This document shows, piece by piece, positions 1-7,712 of a DNA stretch of 19,004 nucleotides. The stretch spans positions 1-19,004 of the forward strand of contig JBATEB010000299.1 in NCBI GenBank assembly GCA_049663805.1, read 5' to 3'. The notes below the pieces were generated by a model, which did not search any database, was not told the origin of the DNA, and saw nothing but the letters and a program-made list of their open reading frames with translations. This DNA is from VBDM01 sp049663805 (lineage in GTDB: Bacteria; Pseudomonadota; Gammaproteobacteria; Burkholderiales; SG8-39). The position numbers and the translations under genes were made by a program. Position 1 is the first letter of the stretch; the number at the start of each line of letters is the position of its first letter.

Positions 1-299
1 ACGTACGAGTCTGGATCACAGCTTTAGTTCATTGTCTATGCGCCGGCGCACGTTCAAAGGTGCATTAATGCCGCTTTGCGCGAGGGGCGCCTGGCCGCAG
101 GGTCTTCTTTACTCTGGACTTCTCGGCGCGTCGCGAACGCGAAACTCCGTCGCCTCAAAATAGGGGAATCTTTCTTGGCGACCTGTCGCCCGCGCGCCGA
201 CAGGATTTCACGCGCGAGAAAAACAGGATTCCCGGGATCGGTGCACTGCGACGCTCGAGTCGAACTCCTTCGGGCAACGAGCACGGATCCGCCGAGCAT

Positions 300-351
300 C
301 GTCGGCGCCGGTACACGGTCCGGGGCGGATTCCGACTGTCTGGCGCCGACG
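300..351. repeat. 10-bp perfect inverted repeat upstream of the EPS operon
   Basis: CGTCGGCGCC (300-309) is the exact reverse complement of GGCGCCGACG (342-351), separated by 32 bases. Each arm also contains the self-complementary GGCGCC. It lies about 40 bases before a TATAAA hexamer and about 200 bases before the first EPS gene. It could be an operator or an RNA stem; in GC-rich DNA a chance origin is also possible. Confidence 0.4.
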
Positions 352-392
352 CCTTGTGTACGACACCGCACAGACCGTGATACCCGCGATCC

Positions 393-398
393 TATAAA
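393..398 (+). promoter_or_regulatory. Possible -10 element (TATAAA) for the EPS operon
   Basis: TATAAA stands out in very GC-rich surroundings, 157 bases before the start of the first EPS gene. No good TTGACA-like hexamer lies 16-18 bases upstream, so an activator might be needed, or the match may be accidental. The call rests on this hexamer and its position only. Confidence 0.25.
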
Positions 399-555
399 AA
401 GTTGTTCTACACGGAGAATTTTTGAACGGATCAACCCTGTCGATGACGCGGCGTTTGGCGGACGGTGCCGGCAAGAGCGGCGACCGCATCTGCCCGGGCC
501 GCCACCAACGGGACCGGTCCGCATCGATGCCGTCATTTTGGACAGGCCCCTGCCA

Positions 556-1992
556 ATGACAGATTTCCCTCAGGTATACCGCGAAACCCCGGTGTCGGTC
601 GTCACGCCGGTCATTCCGCTGAACTTCGTCTATCCCGGCCTTTCGTTGGCCCAGATCATTTCCATCGTCTGGGCACATCGAAGGCTGACCGTGCTGATCG
701 CGCTCATGGTCCTGTCTCTCACGGCGCTGGTCTTGGCGTTCTGGCCCCGAACGTATACCGCCACGGTTACGCTCATGGTGAACTACGAGGTCAATGACCC
801 GGTGAATGGCAAGCAACTTCCGGTCGGCCAGGTGGGCAGTTACATCGCGACCCAGGTGGAGCTGATGCAAACCCCGGAAGTGTTGCTGGCGGTGGTCGAC
901 CGCCTCAAGCTGACGCAGAACGAGGATTATGCCCGCGGCTACAGCGGCGACAGCGGCACCTTGCGCGAGTGGGTGGCAAGAGAAGTGAGCAGGAACCTGA
1001 CGATCAATCAAGGTCAAATGGGCAGCCAGTTGATCCATGTGGCGTATTCCGCGATACATCCCACCGAAGCGGCGCAGGTGGCGAATGCGGTGGCGGACGT
1101 CTACAAGGAACAGGACCACCTGCGCTCGACCGGGCCGCCCAGCGAGCGCGCCGAGCGCTACGCGGAGCAACTGAGCGAACTCAAGAGCAAGGTCGATCAG
1201 GCGCAGAAGGAAGTCACGGCCTTCCATCAGCGAAACGCCCTGGTCGATGCGGGAAACAGGACCAACGTCGACATGGTTCTGCTGGCGAACCTCGAGGGAC
1301 GCCTGGTTGAAGCGCAGAACGCGCGCCGCACCGCCGAGGCACGGGCGTCGCAAGACCAGTCCGTCAACGATCAGATCCTGGCTTCGACCCTGGTTCAATC
1401 CCTTAAGACCCAACTCGCCACCCAGGAAGCGCGTCTGGCGCAGCTTACGACGGCCTACACCGGAAAACATCCCGATGTCCTGGAGCTGCAATCGCAAATC
1501 AGGGCGGTTCGGCGCTCGCTCGCTTCCGCCCTGACCAGCTACTCCTCCAACGCCTCCTCGGGACTGAACGTGGCCCAGCGGCTGGAGGCGAGTCTGCAAA
1601 AGGCCGTGGCCGAGCAGCGCGCGAAGGTGCTCGCCAAGAGTCAGCTTCACGACGACGCCGCGAAATATTTCCTGGAACTCGCGTCGGCCCAGGCCGCGTA
1701 CAAGGGCGCGCTCGAAGGTTACGACCAGGTCATATTCGCCTCAGCCACCCGCTACCGCAACACCAACATCAGCTTCGTCAGCCGCGCCACGCCGCCGGTA
1801 AAAGCCAGCAAGCCCAAGGTATTGACCTGGCTGATGCTGGGCGCCATCGCCGCGGCGGTTTTGGGCCTGGGCATCCCTCTGGGTTACGAACTATTGAACC
1901 GCCGCGTGCGCTGCCGCGACGATCTCGAACGTCACCATGGCATTCCGGTGCTCGTCGAATTCGGCAGACTGCGCATGAGGACTGCTGCATGA
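556..1992 (+). CDS. Polysaccharide chain-length determinant (Wzz/GNVR, EpsF-like)
   Basis: This 478-residue inner-membrane protein resembles the polysaccharide co-polymerases that set polymer length together with a Wzy polymerase and a BY-kinase. Membrane segments are at about residues 44-63 and 423-447. Between them is a long, mostly helical periplasmic region, with Glu/Gln/Ala-rich coiled-coil stretches around residues 190-370. A proline-containing stretch (ATPPVKASKPK, about 411-421) just before the second membrane segment is typical of the GNVR/Wzz family. There is no fused kinase domain; the next gene supplies it. The ATG at 556 was chosen because the protein then begins shortly before membrane segment 1, and a GGACAGG lies about 9 bases upstream. 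The frame is open further upstream but looks non-coding. The stop lies inside a short tandem repeat shared with the start of the kinase gene. Confidence 0.9.
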   Translation: MTDFPQVYRETPVSVVTPVIPLNFVYPGLSLAQIISIVWAHRRLTVLIALMVLSLTALVLAFWPRTYTATVTLMVNYEVNDPVNGKQLPVGQVGSYIATQVELMQTPEVLLAVVDRLKLTQNEDYARGYSGDSGTLREWVAREVSRNLTINQGQMGSQLIHVAYSAIHPTEAAQVANAVADVYKEQDHLRSTGPPSERAERYAEQLSELKSKVDQAQKEVTAFHQRNALVDAGNRTNVDMVLLANLEGRLVEAQNARRTAEARASQDQSVNDQILASTLVQSLKTQLATQEARLAQLTTAYTGKHPDVLELQSQIRAVRRSLASALTSYSSNASSGLNVAQRLEASLQKAVAEQRAKVLAKSQLHDDAAKYFLELASAQAAYKGALEGYDQVIFASATRYRNTNISFVSRATPPVKASKPKVLTWLMLGAIAAAVLGLGIPLGYELLNRRVRCRDDLERHHGIPVLVEFGRLRMRTAA

Positions 1993-2007
1993 GGACTACT
2001 GCGTGAG
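1973..2007 (+). repeat. 14-bp tandem repeat across the Wzz/kinase junction
   Basis: GCATGAGGACTGCT (1973-1986) is followed directly by GCATGAGGACTACT (1987-2000) and a partial third copy GCGTGAG (2001-2007). The second copy holds the Wzz stop TGA (1990-1992) and a GAGGA ribosome-binding site (1991-1995). The third holds the kinase GTG start (2003). The repeat therefore builds the translational junction between the two genes. Confidence 0.75.
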
Positions 2008-2743
2008 CACGAGCACTGCAAGTCAGAATTCCCGCGATTCGCAACAGGCGTCGCATGAAAGCGCCGGCCAGGACTCGCGCTCCCGGTGCGAAATTACGGC
2101 CATCGAGCGCCTGGCGGAGCCCGACGAGCGCCTGATCATTGCGCACGACCCTCATGATCCCCGCTGCGAGAAAATCCGCGCGCTGCGTACCGAGTTGCTG
2201 TTGCGGCGCGAGTCGCTCGATCGGGCCGACGTCGTCGCCTTGCTGAGCCCGTGCCCCGGCGAAGGTCGCTCGCAGCTTGCCGCGGAGCTCGCCATTGCCT
2301 TCGCGCAGACGGGCCGTCCGACGCTGCTGGTGGACGCGGACTTGCGCCGCCCGCAGCAACATCTGCTTTTCGGCACCGATAACCGGCAAGGTCTCTCGCA
2401 GGCGCTCGAGTCCGGCGTAAAACCGAGACTTCACGCCGTGCAGGGCCTGCCGCGAATGGCGGTGCTGACGGCGGGCCCGGTTCCGGGCAACCCGCTGGAG
2501 TTGCTGTCGAGCCGCGCTTTCTCATCGATGGTCGAAGACTGGCGCGACAATTTCGAGTTCGTCGTGATCGATACGGCTCCCGTCATGCAATTTTCGGATG
2601 CATTGGCGGTCGCGAACGTCGTGGGCCGCGTGCTGACGCTGAGCCGGGCACAGCACACGTCTTACAAGGATATGCAGGACATGCTGCGGAGGCTGGCGGC
2701 GACGCGTTCGCAGGTCCTGGGCGCCGTGATCAGCCATTTCTGA
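2003..2743 (+). CDS. BY-kinase-type P-loop ATPase (CpsD/EpsG-like) for polysaccharide length control
   Basis: This 246-residue cytoplasmic P-loop protein of the CpsD/CapB/EpsG group would work with the Wzz protein encoded just upstream. A Walker A-like stretch SPCPGEGRSQ is at residues 82-91, Walker A' LLVDADLRR at 108-116 and Walker B FVVIDTAP at 186-193. The usual Walker A lysine is Arg89. To my knowledge the EpsG subgroup often has GRS here, so this may be a subgroup trait rather than loss of function. The protein has a single tyrosine (Tyr221) and no C-terminal tyrosine cluster, so classical tyrosine autophosphorylation is doubtful. The first 40 residues are polar and low in complexity. 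The GTG start at 2003 has GAGGA seven bases upstream. Arginine in the P-loop could alternatively mean a mainly structural or scaffolding role. Confidence 0.85.
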   Translation: MSTSTASQNSRDSQQASHESAGQDSRSRCEITAIERLAEPDERLIIAHDPHDPRCEKIRALRTELLLRRESLDRADVVALLSPCPGEGRSQLAAELAIAFAQTGRPTLLVDADLRRPQQHLLFGTDNRQGLSQALESGVKPRLHAVQGLPRMAVLTAGPVPGNPLELLSSRAFSSMVEDWRDNFEFVVIDTAPVMQFSDALAVANVVGRVLTLSRAQHTSYKDMQDMLRRLAATRSQVLGAVISHF

Positions 2744-2804
2744 GTTTCATGCCGGTCCGCTGCATCGCTCGGCGCCGGCGCACCATCCATCCGAAGCGGT
2801 AGCC

Positions 2805-4241
2805 ATGGACCCGAGAACATCGAGCACCGCGCGACCCTACGGCACGGCGTGGCTGAGAGACGACCGGCATTCCCGACTCCTCGCAGGAATGATGTGGGTG
2901 CTGATCGTCCTGATGATCGTTCCGGACGCCCTGGACTATCAGGATCTCGCGACCGCGCCGGACTCGGGCGGGGCGATCAGCCGCATGCTGTGGCTGGGGC
3001 TGCTGGCGCTGAGCGTTATCATCGTGCTCTGGCGCACGGGCCTGGCGTGGGTGCTTGCGCGCAGGCTGAACCCATTCCTGCCCGCGTTCGTCGCGCTCGC
3101 GGTCTTGAGCATCGCATGGTCGATCGATCCTTCTCTGAGCGTGCGGCGCCTTGTCCGGATGTTCACGATCGTGCTGGCGTGCACGGCGTTCGTGCTGATC
3201 GGCTGGCACGCGCGACGCTATCAAAATGTCGTGCGCCCCATACTCACCATCATGCTGCTGGGCTCCGTTCTTTTCGGCCTCGTCTTTCCGACACTCGCGA
3301 TCCATCAGGAAACTTCGACCGAGCTGATCGGCGCCTGGCGCGGGCTTGCGAATCACAAGAACGGACTCGGCGCCCTGTCCAGCTTCGCTCTGATTTTCTG
3401 GTTTCATGCGTGGCTGACCCGGGAGGTCAGGCTCCTGCCGGCGCTGGCCGGGGGCGCGCTCGCCGTCACCTGCCTGGTGCTTTCGCGCAGCTCGACATCG
3501 CTGGCGACCGTTGTCTTTGCAATGCCTTTCATGGTCGTGCTCTTGCGCTCGCCCCAGGGCCTGCGTCCCTACCTGCCTTACCTGATCGCGATGCTGGTGG
3601 CGGCCCTGTTGATATACACCCTCGCCATCCTGCACCTGATCCCGGGGCTGGGGACGTTGATGGCTCCCGTCACCCTGCTGACCGGCAAGGACCTGACCCT
3701 TACCGGCCGCAACGAAATCTGGACGGTCATTACCGAGCACATCGGTTACCGCCCCTTCCTCGGCAGCGGCTACGGAGCGTACTGGACCGCCGAGCCTGTC
3801 GCCGGAACGGACTCCTATGCCTTCATGTGGCGCATGAGGACCTTCTACCCGGGATCGGCCCACAACGGCTATCTGGAAGTCCTCAACGATCTCGGATGGG
3901 TCGGCCTGACGTGCCTGATCGCGTACCTCATCACGTATGTACGCCAGTGCCTGCAGCTGCTGGGAATAGATCGCCAGCAGAGCGCCCTGTATCTGGCGCT
4001 GTTCTTCCAGCAGGCGGTCTCGAACCTGTCGGAAACCCACTGGTTCAGCGTGCTGAGCATCGACTTCGTCATCATCACGCTCGCCACGACGGCGCTGGCG
4101 CGCGGCCTGCTGGAGGCCAGGCTGCGTTCGATCTTCGGCGAGCCGCATCCCTTCACCGGCAGGCCGGTCAGCCGCCTGACCTTGCCGCCGGCGCAAGACC
4201 CCCTCACGCGCGCTCAACGACCGCGGAGCCTGGCGTCGTGA
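2805..4241 (+). CDS. O-antigen ligase/Wzy-type polysaccharide polymerase
   Basis: This 478-residue polytopic membrane protein belongs to the O-antigen ligase/polymerase family (WaaL/Wzy). Such proteins join lipid-linked glycan units on the periplasmic face. Family marks are WRGLANHKNGLG at residues 178-189, an SRSSTS stretch at about 227-232, GRNEIW at 301-306 and AHNGYLEVLNDLGWVG at 352-367. About ten hydrophobic segments run from residue 26 to about 435, with the main periplasmic loop around 280-350. In an EPS operon with Wzz and a flippase, polymerase (Wzy) is likelier than lipid A-core ligase, but sequence alone does not separate them. The gene starts 61 bases after the kinase stop. Its TGA overlaps the GTG of the acyltransferase gene (GTGA, 4238-4241). 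Confidence 0.87.
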   Translation: MDPRTSSTARPYGTAWLRDDRHSRLLAGMMWVLIVLMIVPDALDYQDLATAPDSGGAISRMLWLGLLALSVIIVLWRTGLAWVLARRLNPFLPAFVALAVLSIAWSIDPSLSVRRLVRMFTIVLACTAFVLIGWHARRYQNVVRPILTIMLLGSVLFGLVFPTLAIHQETSTELIGAWRGLANHKNGLGALSSFALIFWFHAWLTREVRLLPALAGGALAVTCLVLSRSSTSLATVVFAMPFMVVLLRSPQGLRPYLPYLIAMLVAALLIYTLAILHLIPGLGTLMAPVTLLTGKDLTLTGRNEIWTVITEHIGYRPFLGSGYGAYWTAEPVAGTDSYAFMWRMRTFYPGSAHNGYLEVLNDLGWVGLTCLIAYLITYVRQCLQLLGIDRQQSALYLALFFQQAVSNLSETHWFSVLSIDFVIITLATTALARGLLEARLRSIFGEPHPFTGRPVSRLTLPPAQDPLTRAQRPRSLAS

Positions 4242-5359
4242 CGAGCGCGAGCACCCCAAGGCACGCGGCAGGCGCGATTCCTTCCCTGGACGGCATCCGG
4301 GCGGTCGCGGTGTCCCTGGTCTTCTTCGCGCATGACGGATTCGACAATCTCATTCCCGGCGGCCTCGGGGTCACCATCTTTTTCGTGCTGAGCGGCTACC
4401 TGATCACCACGCTCATGCGCATCGAGCACGCCCGCAGCGGCCGCATCAGCTTCCGGGCTTTTTATCTGCGCCGTCTGCTGCGGCTGATGCCGCCGCTGTT
4501 CATCGTGGTGGCCGCGGCCGGATTCCTGGCCGCCGTTTCGATCATCGACGGCGGTTTCACGTCGGGCGGGTTGCTCTCGGCCCTGTTCTATCTCGGCAAC
4601 TATCATGTGATCGCGAATGACTACCATGGCATGCCCGCCGGGATCGGCGTGATATGGTCGCTGGCGATCGAGGAGCACTATTACCTCCTTTACCCTCCCC
4701 TGGCCGTTCTGCTGCTGCGCTTCGGCCGCGTCGGACTGTCCGTAATCGCGCTCGCGACCCTCTGCGCCGCCGTTCTGGCGTGGCGCTACTGGCTCGTATT
4801 TCACGGCGGATCGGAAGCCTACCTCACGATGGCGACCGATACCCGCGTCGATGCGATTCTCGTCGGATGTCTCATGGCGCTGCTGCGCAATCCCTGGCTC
4901 GACCCTGTTCCAGCCCCGAGGACTCTCACCGACTGGGGAATTGCCGGGGCCTGCGTCGCGGTGCTGCTGGGCACCTTGCTGTATCGCGACGAAGTCTTCC
5001 GCCTCACGGCGCGCTACACCCTGCAAAGCCTGGCGATCGCCCCCCTGATCTACCTGGCTGTCGCCCGAGCCGACCGGCTGCCGTTTCGCTGGCTGAACGC
5101 CCGGCCTGTGGCCTACATCGGGACGATTTCCTACACGATCTACCTCTCGCATCACGTGATCCTGCTGGGGCTCGCCAAGCACTGGCCGCAGTTGGGCTGG
5201 CTGTGGCTGACGCTCGCGGGGGCCGTACTGACCCTGGCGGTGGCGGAACCGGTGCGCCGCTGGGTGGAGCAGCCTTGCGCCGCACTGCGCAGGCGGCTGC
5301 ACCGAAAATTCCCCGCGCGCGGGACCCCATCCGGTTTTCTTTCCGCGGGCGCGCCATGA
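4238..5359 (+). CDS. Acyltransferase-3 family membrane protein (OafA-like, no SGNH domain)
   Basis: This 373-residue integral membrane acyltransferase of family 3 would transfer acetyl or another acyl group to sugars of the polymer. SLDGIRAVAV (16-25) starts the domain, followed by a conserved histidine in FFAHDGF (29-35) and FFVLSGYLIT (48-57). YLRRLLRLMPP (76-86) and WSLAIEEHYYLLYPP (near residue 140) are strongly diagnostic. Roughly ten hydrophobic segments follow. The protein ends soon after the last one with a basic tail, so it lacks the periplasmic SGNH esterase domain of the long OafA type. The GTG start overlaps the polymerase stop. The reading frame is open far upstream, inside the polymerase gene, but that part is a shadow. 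The stop overlaps the next start (ATGA, 5356-5359). Confidence 0.9.
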   Translation: MTSASTPRHAAGAIPSLDGIRAVAVSLVFFAHDGFDNLIPGGLGVTIFFVLSGYLITTLMRIEHARSGRISFRAFYLRRLLRLMPPLFIVVAAAGFLAAVSIIDGGFTSGGLLSALFYLGNYHVIANDYHGMPAGIGVIWSLAIEEHYYLLYPPLAVLLLRFGRVGLSVIALATLCAAVLAWRYWLVFHGGSEAYLTMATDTRVDAILVGCLMALLRNPWLDPVPAPRTLTDWGIAGACVAVLLGTLLYRDEVFRLTARYTLQSLAIAPLIYLAVARADRLPFRWLNARPVAYIGTISYTIYLSHHVILLGLAKHWPQLGWLWLTLAGAVLTLAVAEPVRRWVEQPCAALRRRLHRKFPARGTPSGFLSAGAP

Positions 5360-6795
5360 ATGCGGCCGACGTCGTCACGCCGCACGACGTATCGCCGGAG
5401 ACCGCCATCGGCGCGATTCAGGATCACGTCGGACCGGTCCTGCTCGATCTGGATGAAACGCTGTACCTGAGCAACTCGACCGAGGACTTCATCGACTCGG
5501 TGCGCCCGCGCCTGCCGGCGCTGCTGCTGATGAGGATGCTGGATGTCATCAAACCGTGGCGCTGGACCGGCGGCGAAGCGACGCGCGACGTGTGGCGCGT
5601 GCGTCTCATATCGACCTGCTTTCCCTGGACCGGAAATCGCTGGAGGAGCCGGGTCGCCGGGCTGGCGAGGGATTTCACCAACCTGCGCCTGATGGCGGCG
5701 CTCAGGACCCCGGGCACAACCCCGATCATCACCACCTCCGGCTTCCAGCCGATCGTCGCGCCGCTGGTGGCGGCTCTGGGCCTGCCGCAGGCGCAGATCG
5801 TGGCCGCACGGCTGTCGACCTTCGCAGATCGTCGCGATGGAAAGCTCCATCTGGCGGTCGGCGCGCTCGGCGATGACACCGTACGCCGCGCACTGGTCCT
5901 TACGGATTCGGCCCAGGACCTCACGCTGCTCAATGCCTGCGCGCGTCCTTTGCGCACGGTGTGGCCCGAAGCACGCTATCGTCGCGCCTTGAGCGGCGTG
6001 TATCTGCCCGGCCGGTACCTGACCAACGTCAAGCGCCCCGGTGCGCGCTACATCCTCCGCGGCATTCTGCAGGAGGATTTCGCGTTTTGGGTCTTAAGCT
6101 CGATAGCGCTGGCTGCGCTGCCGGTGCTGCACGTTCTGGGTCTGCTGTTCCTGCTGGTGTCGTTCTGGGCCATCTACGAGCGCGGCTACGTCGACAACGA
6201 CCTGGTCGCTGCGCGCTTCGAGGCCGACCCGAAACTGAGCGCGGCGTTTCTGGAGTCTCCGGTCGCCACGCCGAGGTGGCAACCCTGGATCTGGGCGTTC
6301 GCATGCGGTGCGATCGCCGTCGTTCTGCTCCGCTGGCCGGCGACTCCCGTACCCGCGGACTTCGCGGCGTGGACCGCGGTACTGCTCGGAACTCACGGCT
6401 GGTTCACCCTGTACAACCGCTTCGACAAGGGGACGCGAGTCTGGATGTTTGCGGGATTGCAGTTCGCTCGCGGAACGGCCTTTGTCGCGCTGGTGCCGAT
6501 CGTTCCGATCGGCGCCGCCGCGCTCGGCGCTCACGTCCTGGCGAAGTGGGTCCCCTATTGCGTATACCGCTTCGGCGGCAAAGACTGGCCCGAAGCTCCG
6601 TTTCACCTGATACGCCTGTTGTTCTTCATGGTGTTGGCGCTCTTGCTCGCGTTTTTCCAGGGGCTTTCCTCGCTAGCGAGCGGCACCGCGCTGGCGTTGC
6701 TGGCATGGAACCTCTTCAGGGCGCGCCAGGAACTGGCGGCAGCTTTTGCGGCGGCCCGGCGTCTGGACCGAACCGACACCCAATCGCCGCCATGA
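5356..6795 (+). CDS. HAD-phosphatase-like domain fused to a UbiA-like polytopic membrane domain
   Basis: This 479-residue two-domain protein has no clear named homologue that I recognise. Residues 26-215 look like a HAD-superfamily phosphatase: motif I LLDLDETLY (29-37, Asp31/Asp33), motif II TTSGF (126-130) and a motif IV-like LTDSAQDLTLL (182-192). Residues 240-455 are a membrane region with about six or seven hydrophobic segments. After the first is YERGYVDNDLVAARFE (274-289), reminiscent of the NDxxD motif of UbiA prenyltransferases but lacking its third acidic position. A second conserved-looking stretch is LYNRFDKGTR (352-361). HAD plus UbiA pairing recalls decaprenyl-phosphoribose synthesis, where a prenyltransferase acts with a phosphatase. 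A role in making or recycling a polyprenyl-phosphate-linked sugar for this EPS is my inference. Both neighbours are coupled by ATGA overlaps. Confidence 0.7.
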   Translation: MNAADVVTPHDVSPETAIGAIQDHVGPVLLDLDETLYLSNSTEDFIDSVRPRLPALLLMRMLDVIKPWRWTGGEATRDVWRVRLISTCFPWTGNRWRSRVAGLARDFTNLRLMAALRTPGTTPIITTSGFQPIVAPLVAALGLPQAQIVAARLSTFADRRDGKLHLAVGALGDDTVRRALVLTDSAQDLTLLNACARPLRTVWPEARYRRALSGVYLPGRYLTNVKRPGARYILRGILQEDFAFWVLSSIALAALPVLHVLGLLFLLVSFWAIYERGYVDNDLVAARFEADPKLSAAFLESPVATPRWQPWIWAFACGAIAVVLLRWPATPVPADFAAWTAVLLGTHGWFTLYNRFDKGTRVWMFAGLQFARGTAFVALVPIVPIGAAALGAHVLAKWVPYCVYRFGGKDWPEAPFHLIRLLFFMVLALLLAFFQGLSSLASGTALALLAWNLFRARQELAAAFAAARRLDRTDTQSPP

Positions 6796-7712
6796 GCATC
6801 AGCTTGTGCATCGCCACCTATCGCCGCCCGGAACGCCTCGCCGCGCTGCTCGACGACCTGGTCAAACAGCAGCATCTTCCGAATGAAGTCGTGGTGGTCG
6901 ACAACGACGCCTCCGGCAGCGCGCGCACCGTGCTGGAACGCCGGCGCGAGCTGGGTACCCCATTTCCGATTCATTACGACATTCAACCCGTGAAAAACAT
7001 CTCCATGACGCGCAATCGCACCGTGGCGCTCGCGTGCGGAGACTGGATCGCCTTCATCGATGACGACGAGCGCGCACCGGCAGCCTGGCTGAAGCGGCTG
7101 GCCGAAACCGTGACCCGCCACGCCGCCGACGGCGCCCTCGGTCCGGTCGAGCCGATCGTGCCCGCGGACGCGCCGGCGTGGATCCGGCGCGGCAGCTTCT
7201 ACGATTGGCAGCGGATGAAAACCGGAACCGTCATCCCCCTCAACAAGCTTCGCTTCGGCAACGTGTTGTTGCGGGGCGCCCTCCTGCGCGACACTCCTGC
7301 GCCTTTCGATCCGAACTACGGGCTTACCGGCGGTGAGGACGGCGATCTGCTCGGTCGGCTGGTACAGCAGGGCGCTCGCATCGTCTGGTGCGACGAGGCC
7401 GTCGTTCACGAACCGGTCGAGGCTTCACGGCTGTCCCTGCGCTGGCTCCTGCTGCGGGCGCTGCGCGGAGGGCAGGACTTCGCGCGCCACAAACTGGCCG
7501 GACGTTTCGGGCATCTGACGAGAACCGGCCGCGCGCGCCTGTTCCTGCGCGCGCTCCTGCAGGCGGCGACGGCGGCGGGATTGGCGCTTGTGTCCTGGCC
7601 GCTCGGCCGGCACCGCGCCGTGTATTGGCTGCTCAAGGCATCGGCCAACCTCGGCAAGATGTCGATCTTCCTGGGCTGGCACTACCGAGAATACGGGGGC
7701 AAGATCGCGTGA
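6792..7712 (+). CDS. GT2-family glycosyltransferase
   Basis: This 306-residue GT-A fold glycosyltransferase is probably peripheral at the inner membrane and adds one sugar to the lipid-linked repeat unit. The N-terminus MSISLCIATYRRPERL is a classic GT2 beginning. The nucleotide-sugar/metal site is the DDD triad Asp90-92 in AFIDDDE, and the likely catalytic base lies in GGEDGDLLGRL (180-190, Glu182/Asp183). Hydrophobic or amphipathic stretches at about 220-265 could anchor it to the membrane. Donor and acceptor cannot be read from the sequence. The ATG at 6792 overlaps the previous stop (ATGA) and gives the expected family N-terminus. The next gene starts in a GTGA overlap (7709-7712). Confidence 0.88.
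   Translation: MSISLCIATYRRPERLAALLDDLVKQQHLPNEVVVVDNDASGSARTVLERRRELGTPFPIHYDIQPVKNISMTRNRTVALACGDWIAFIDDDERAPAAWLKRLAETVTRHAADGALGPVEPIVPADAPAWIRRGSFYDWQRMKTGTVIPLNKLRFGNVLLRGALLRDTPAPFDPNYGLTGGEDGDLLGRLVQQGARIVWCDEAVVHEPVEASRLSLRWLLLRALRGGQDFARHKLAGRFGHLTRTGRARLFLRALLQAATAAGLALVSWPLGRHRAVYWLLKASANLGKMSIFLGWHYREYGGKIA

Larger units (their letters stand above)
1..555. other. Non-coding leader of the exopolysaccharide operon
   Basis: No gene is supported here. The frame of the downstream Wzz gene stays open back to position 76, but its translation is rich in Arg, Cys and Pro and resembles no protein family, so I treat it as chance openness of GC-rich DNA. The stretch holds a 12-bp palindrome (39-50), a 10-bp palindrome (62-71), a 10-bp inverted repeat (300-309 with 342-351) and a TATAAA at 393-398. 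The promoter of the operon is presumably in this region. No JUMPstart/ops-like GGCGGTAG element was seen. Confidence 0.6.

Noticed and set aside
176..189. Sigma-54-like TGGC...GC element in the leader
   Set aside because: The spacing between the GG and GC doublets is one base short of the -24/-12 requirement, and the TTGC half is poor.
76..555. In-frame 160-residue N-terminal extension of the Wzz protein
   Set aside because: Arg/Cys/Pro-rich composition with no domain, and the ATG at 556 gives the expected distance to membrane segment 1. The upstream part is probably chance-open GC-rich DNA.
208..1650. 480-codon open frame antisense to the Wzz gene
   Set aside because: Lies opposite a clear gene; its translation is rich in Arg, Gln, Leu and His without family motifs, a typical shadow in high-GC DNA.
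2849..4237. Upstream extension of the acyltransferase frame through the polymerase gene
   Set aside because: The acyltransferase-3 domain begins only after 4238. The upstream frame overlaps the polymerase completely and is Arg/Pro/Ala-rich.
2730..4259. 509-codon open frame antisense to the polymerase gene
   Set aside because: Arg/Gln/Asp/His-rich low-complexity translation opposite a well-supported membrane protein; a shadow.
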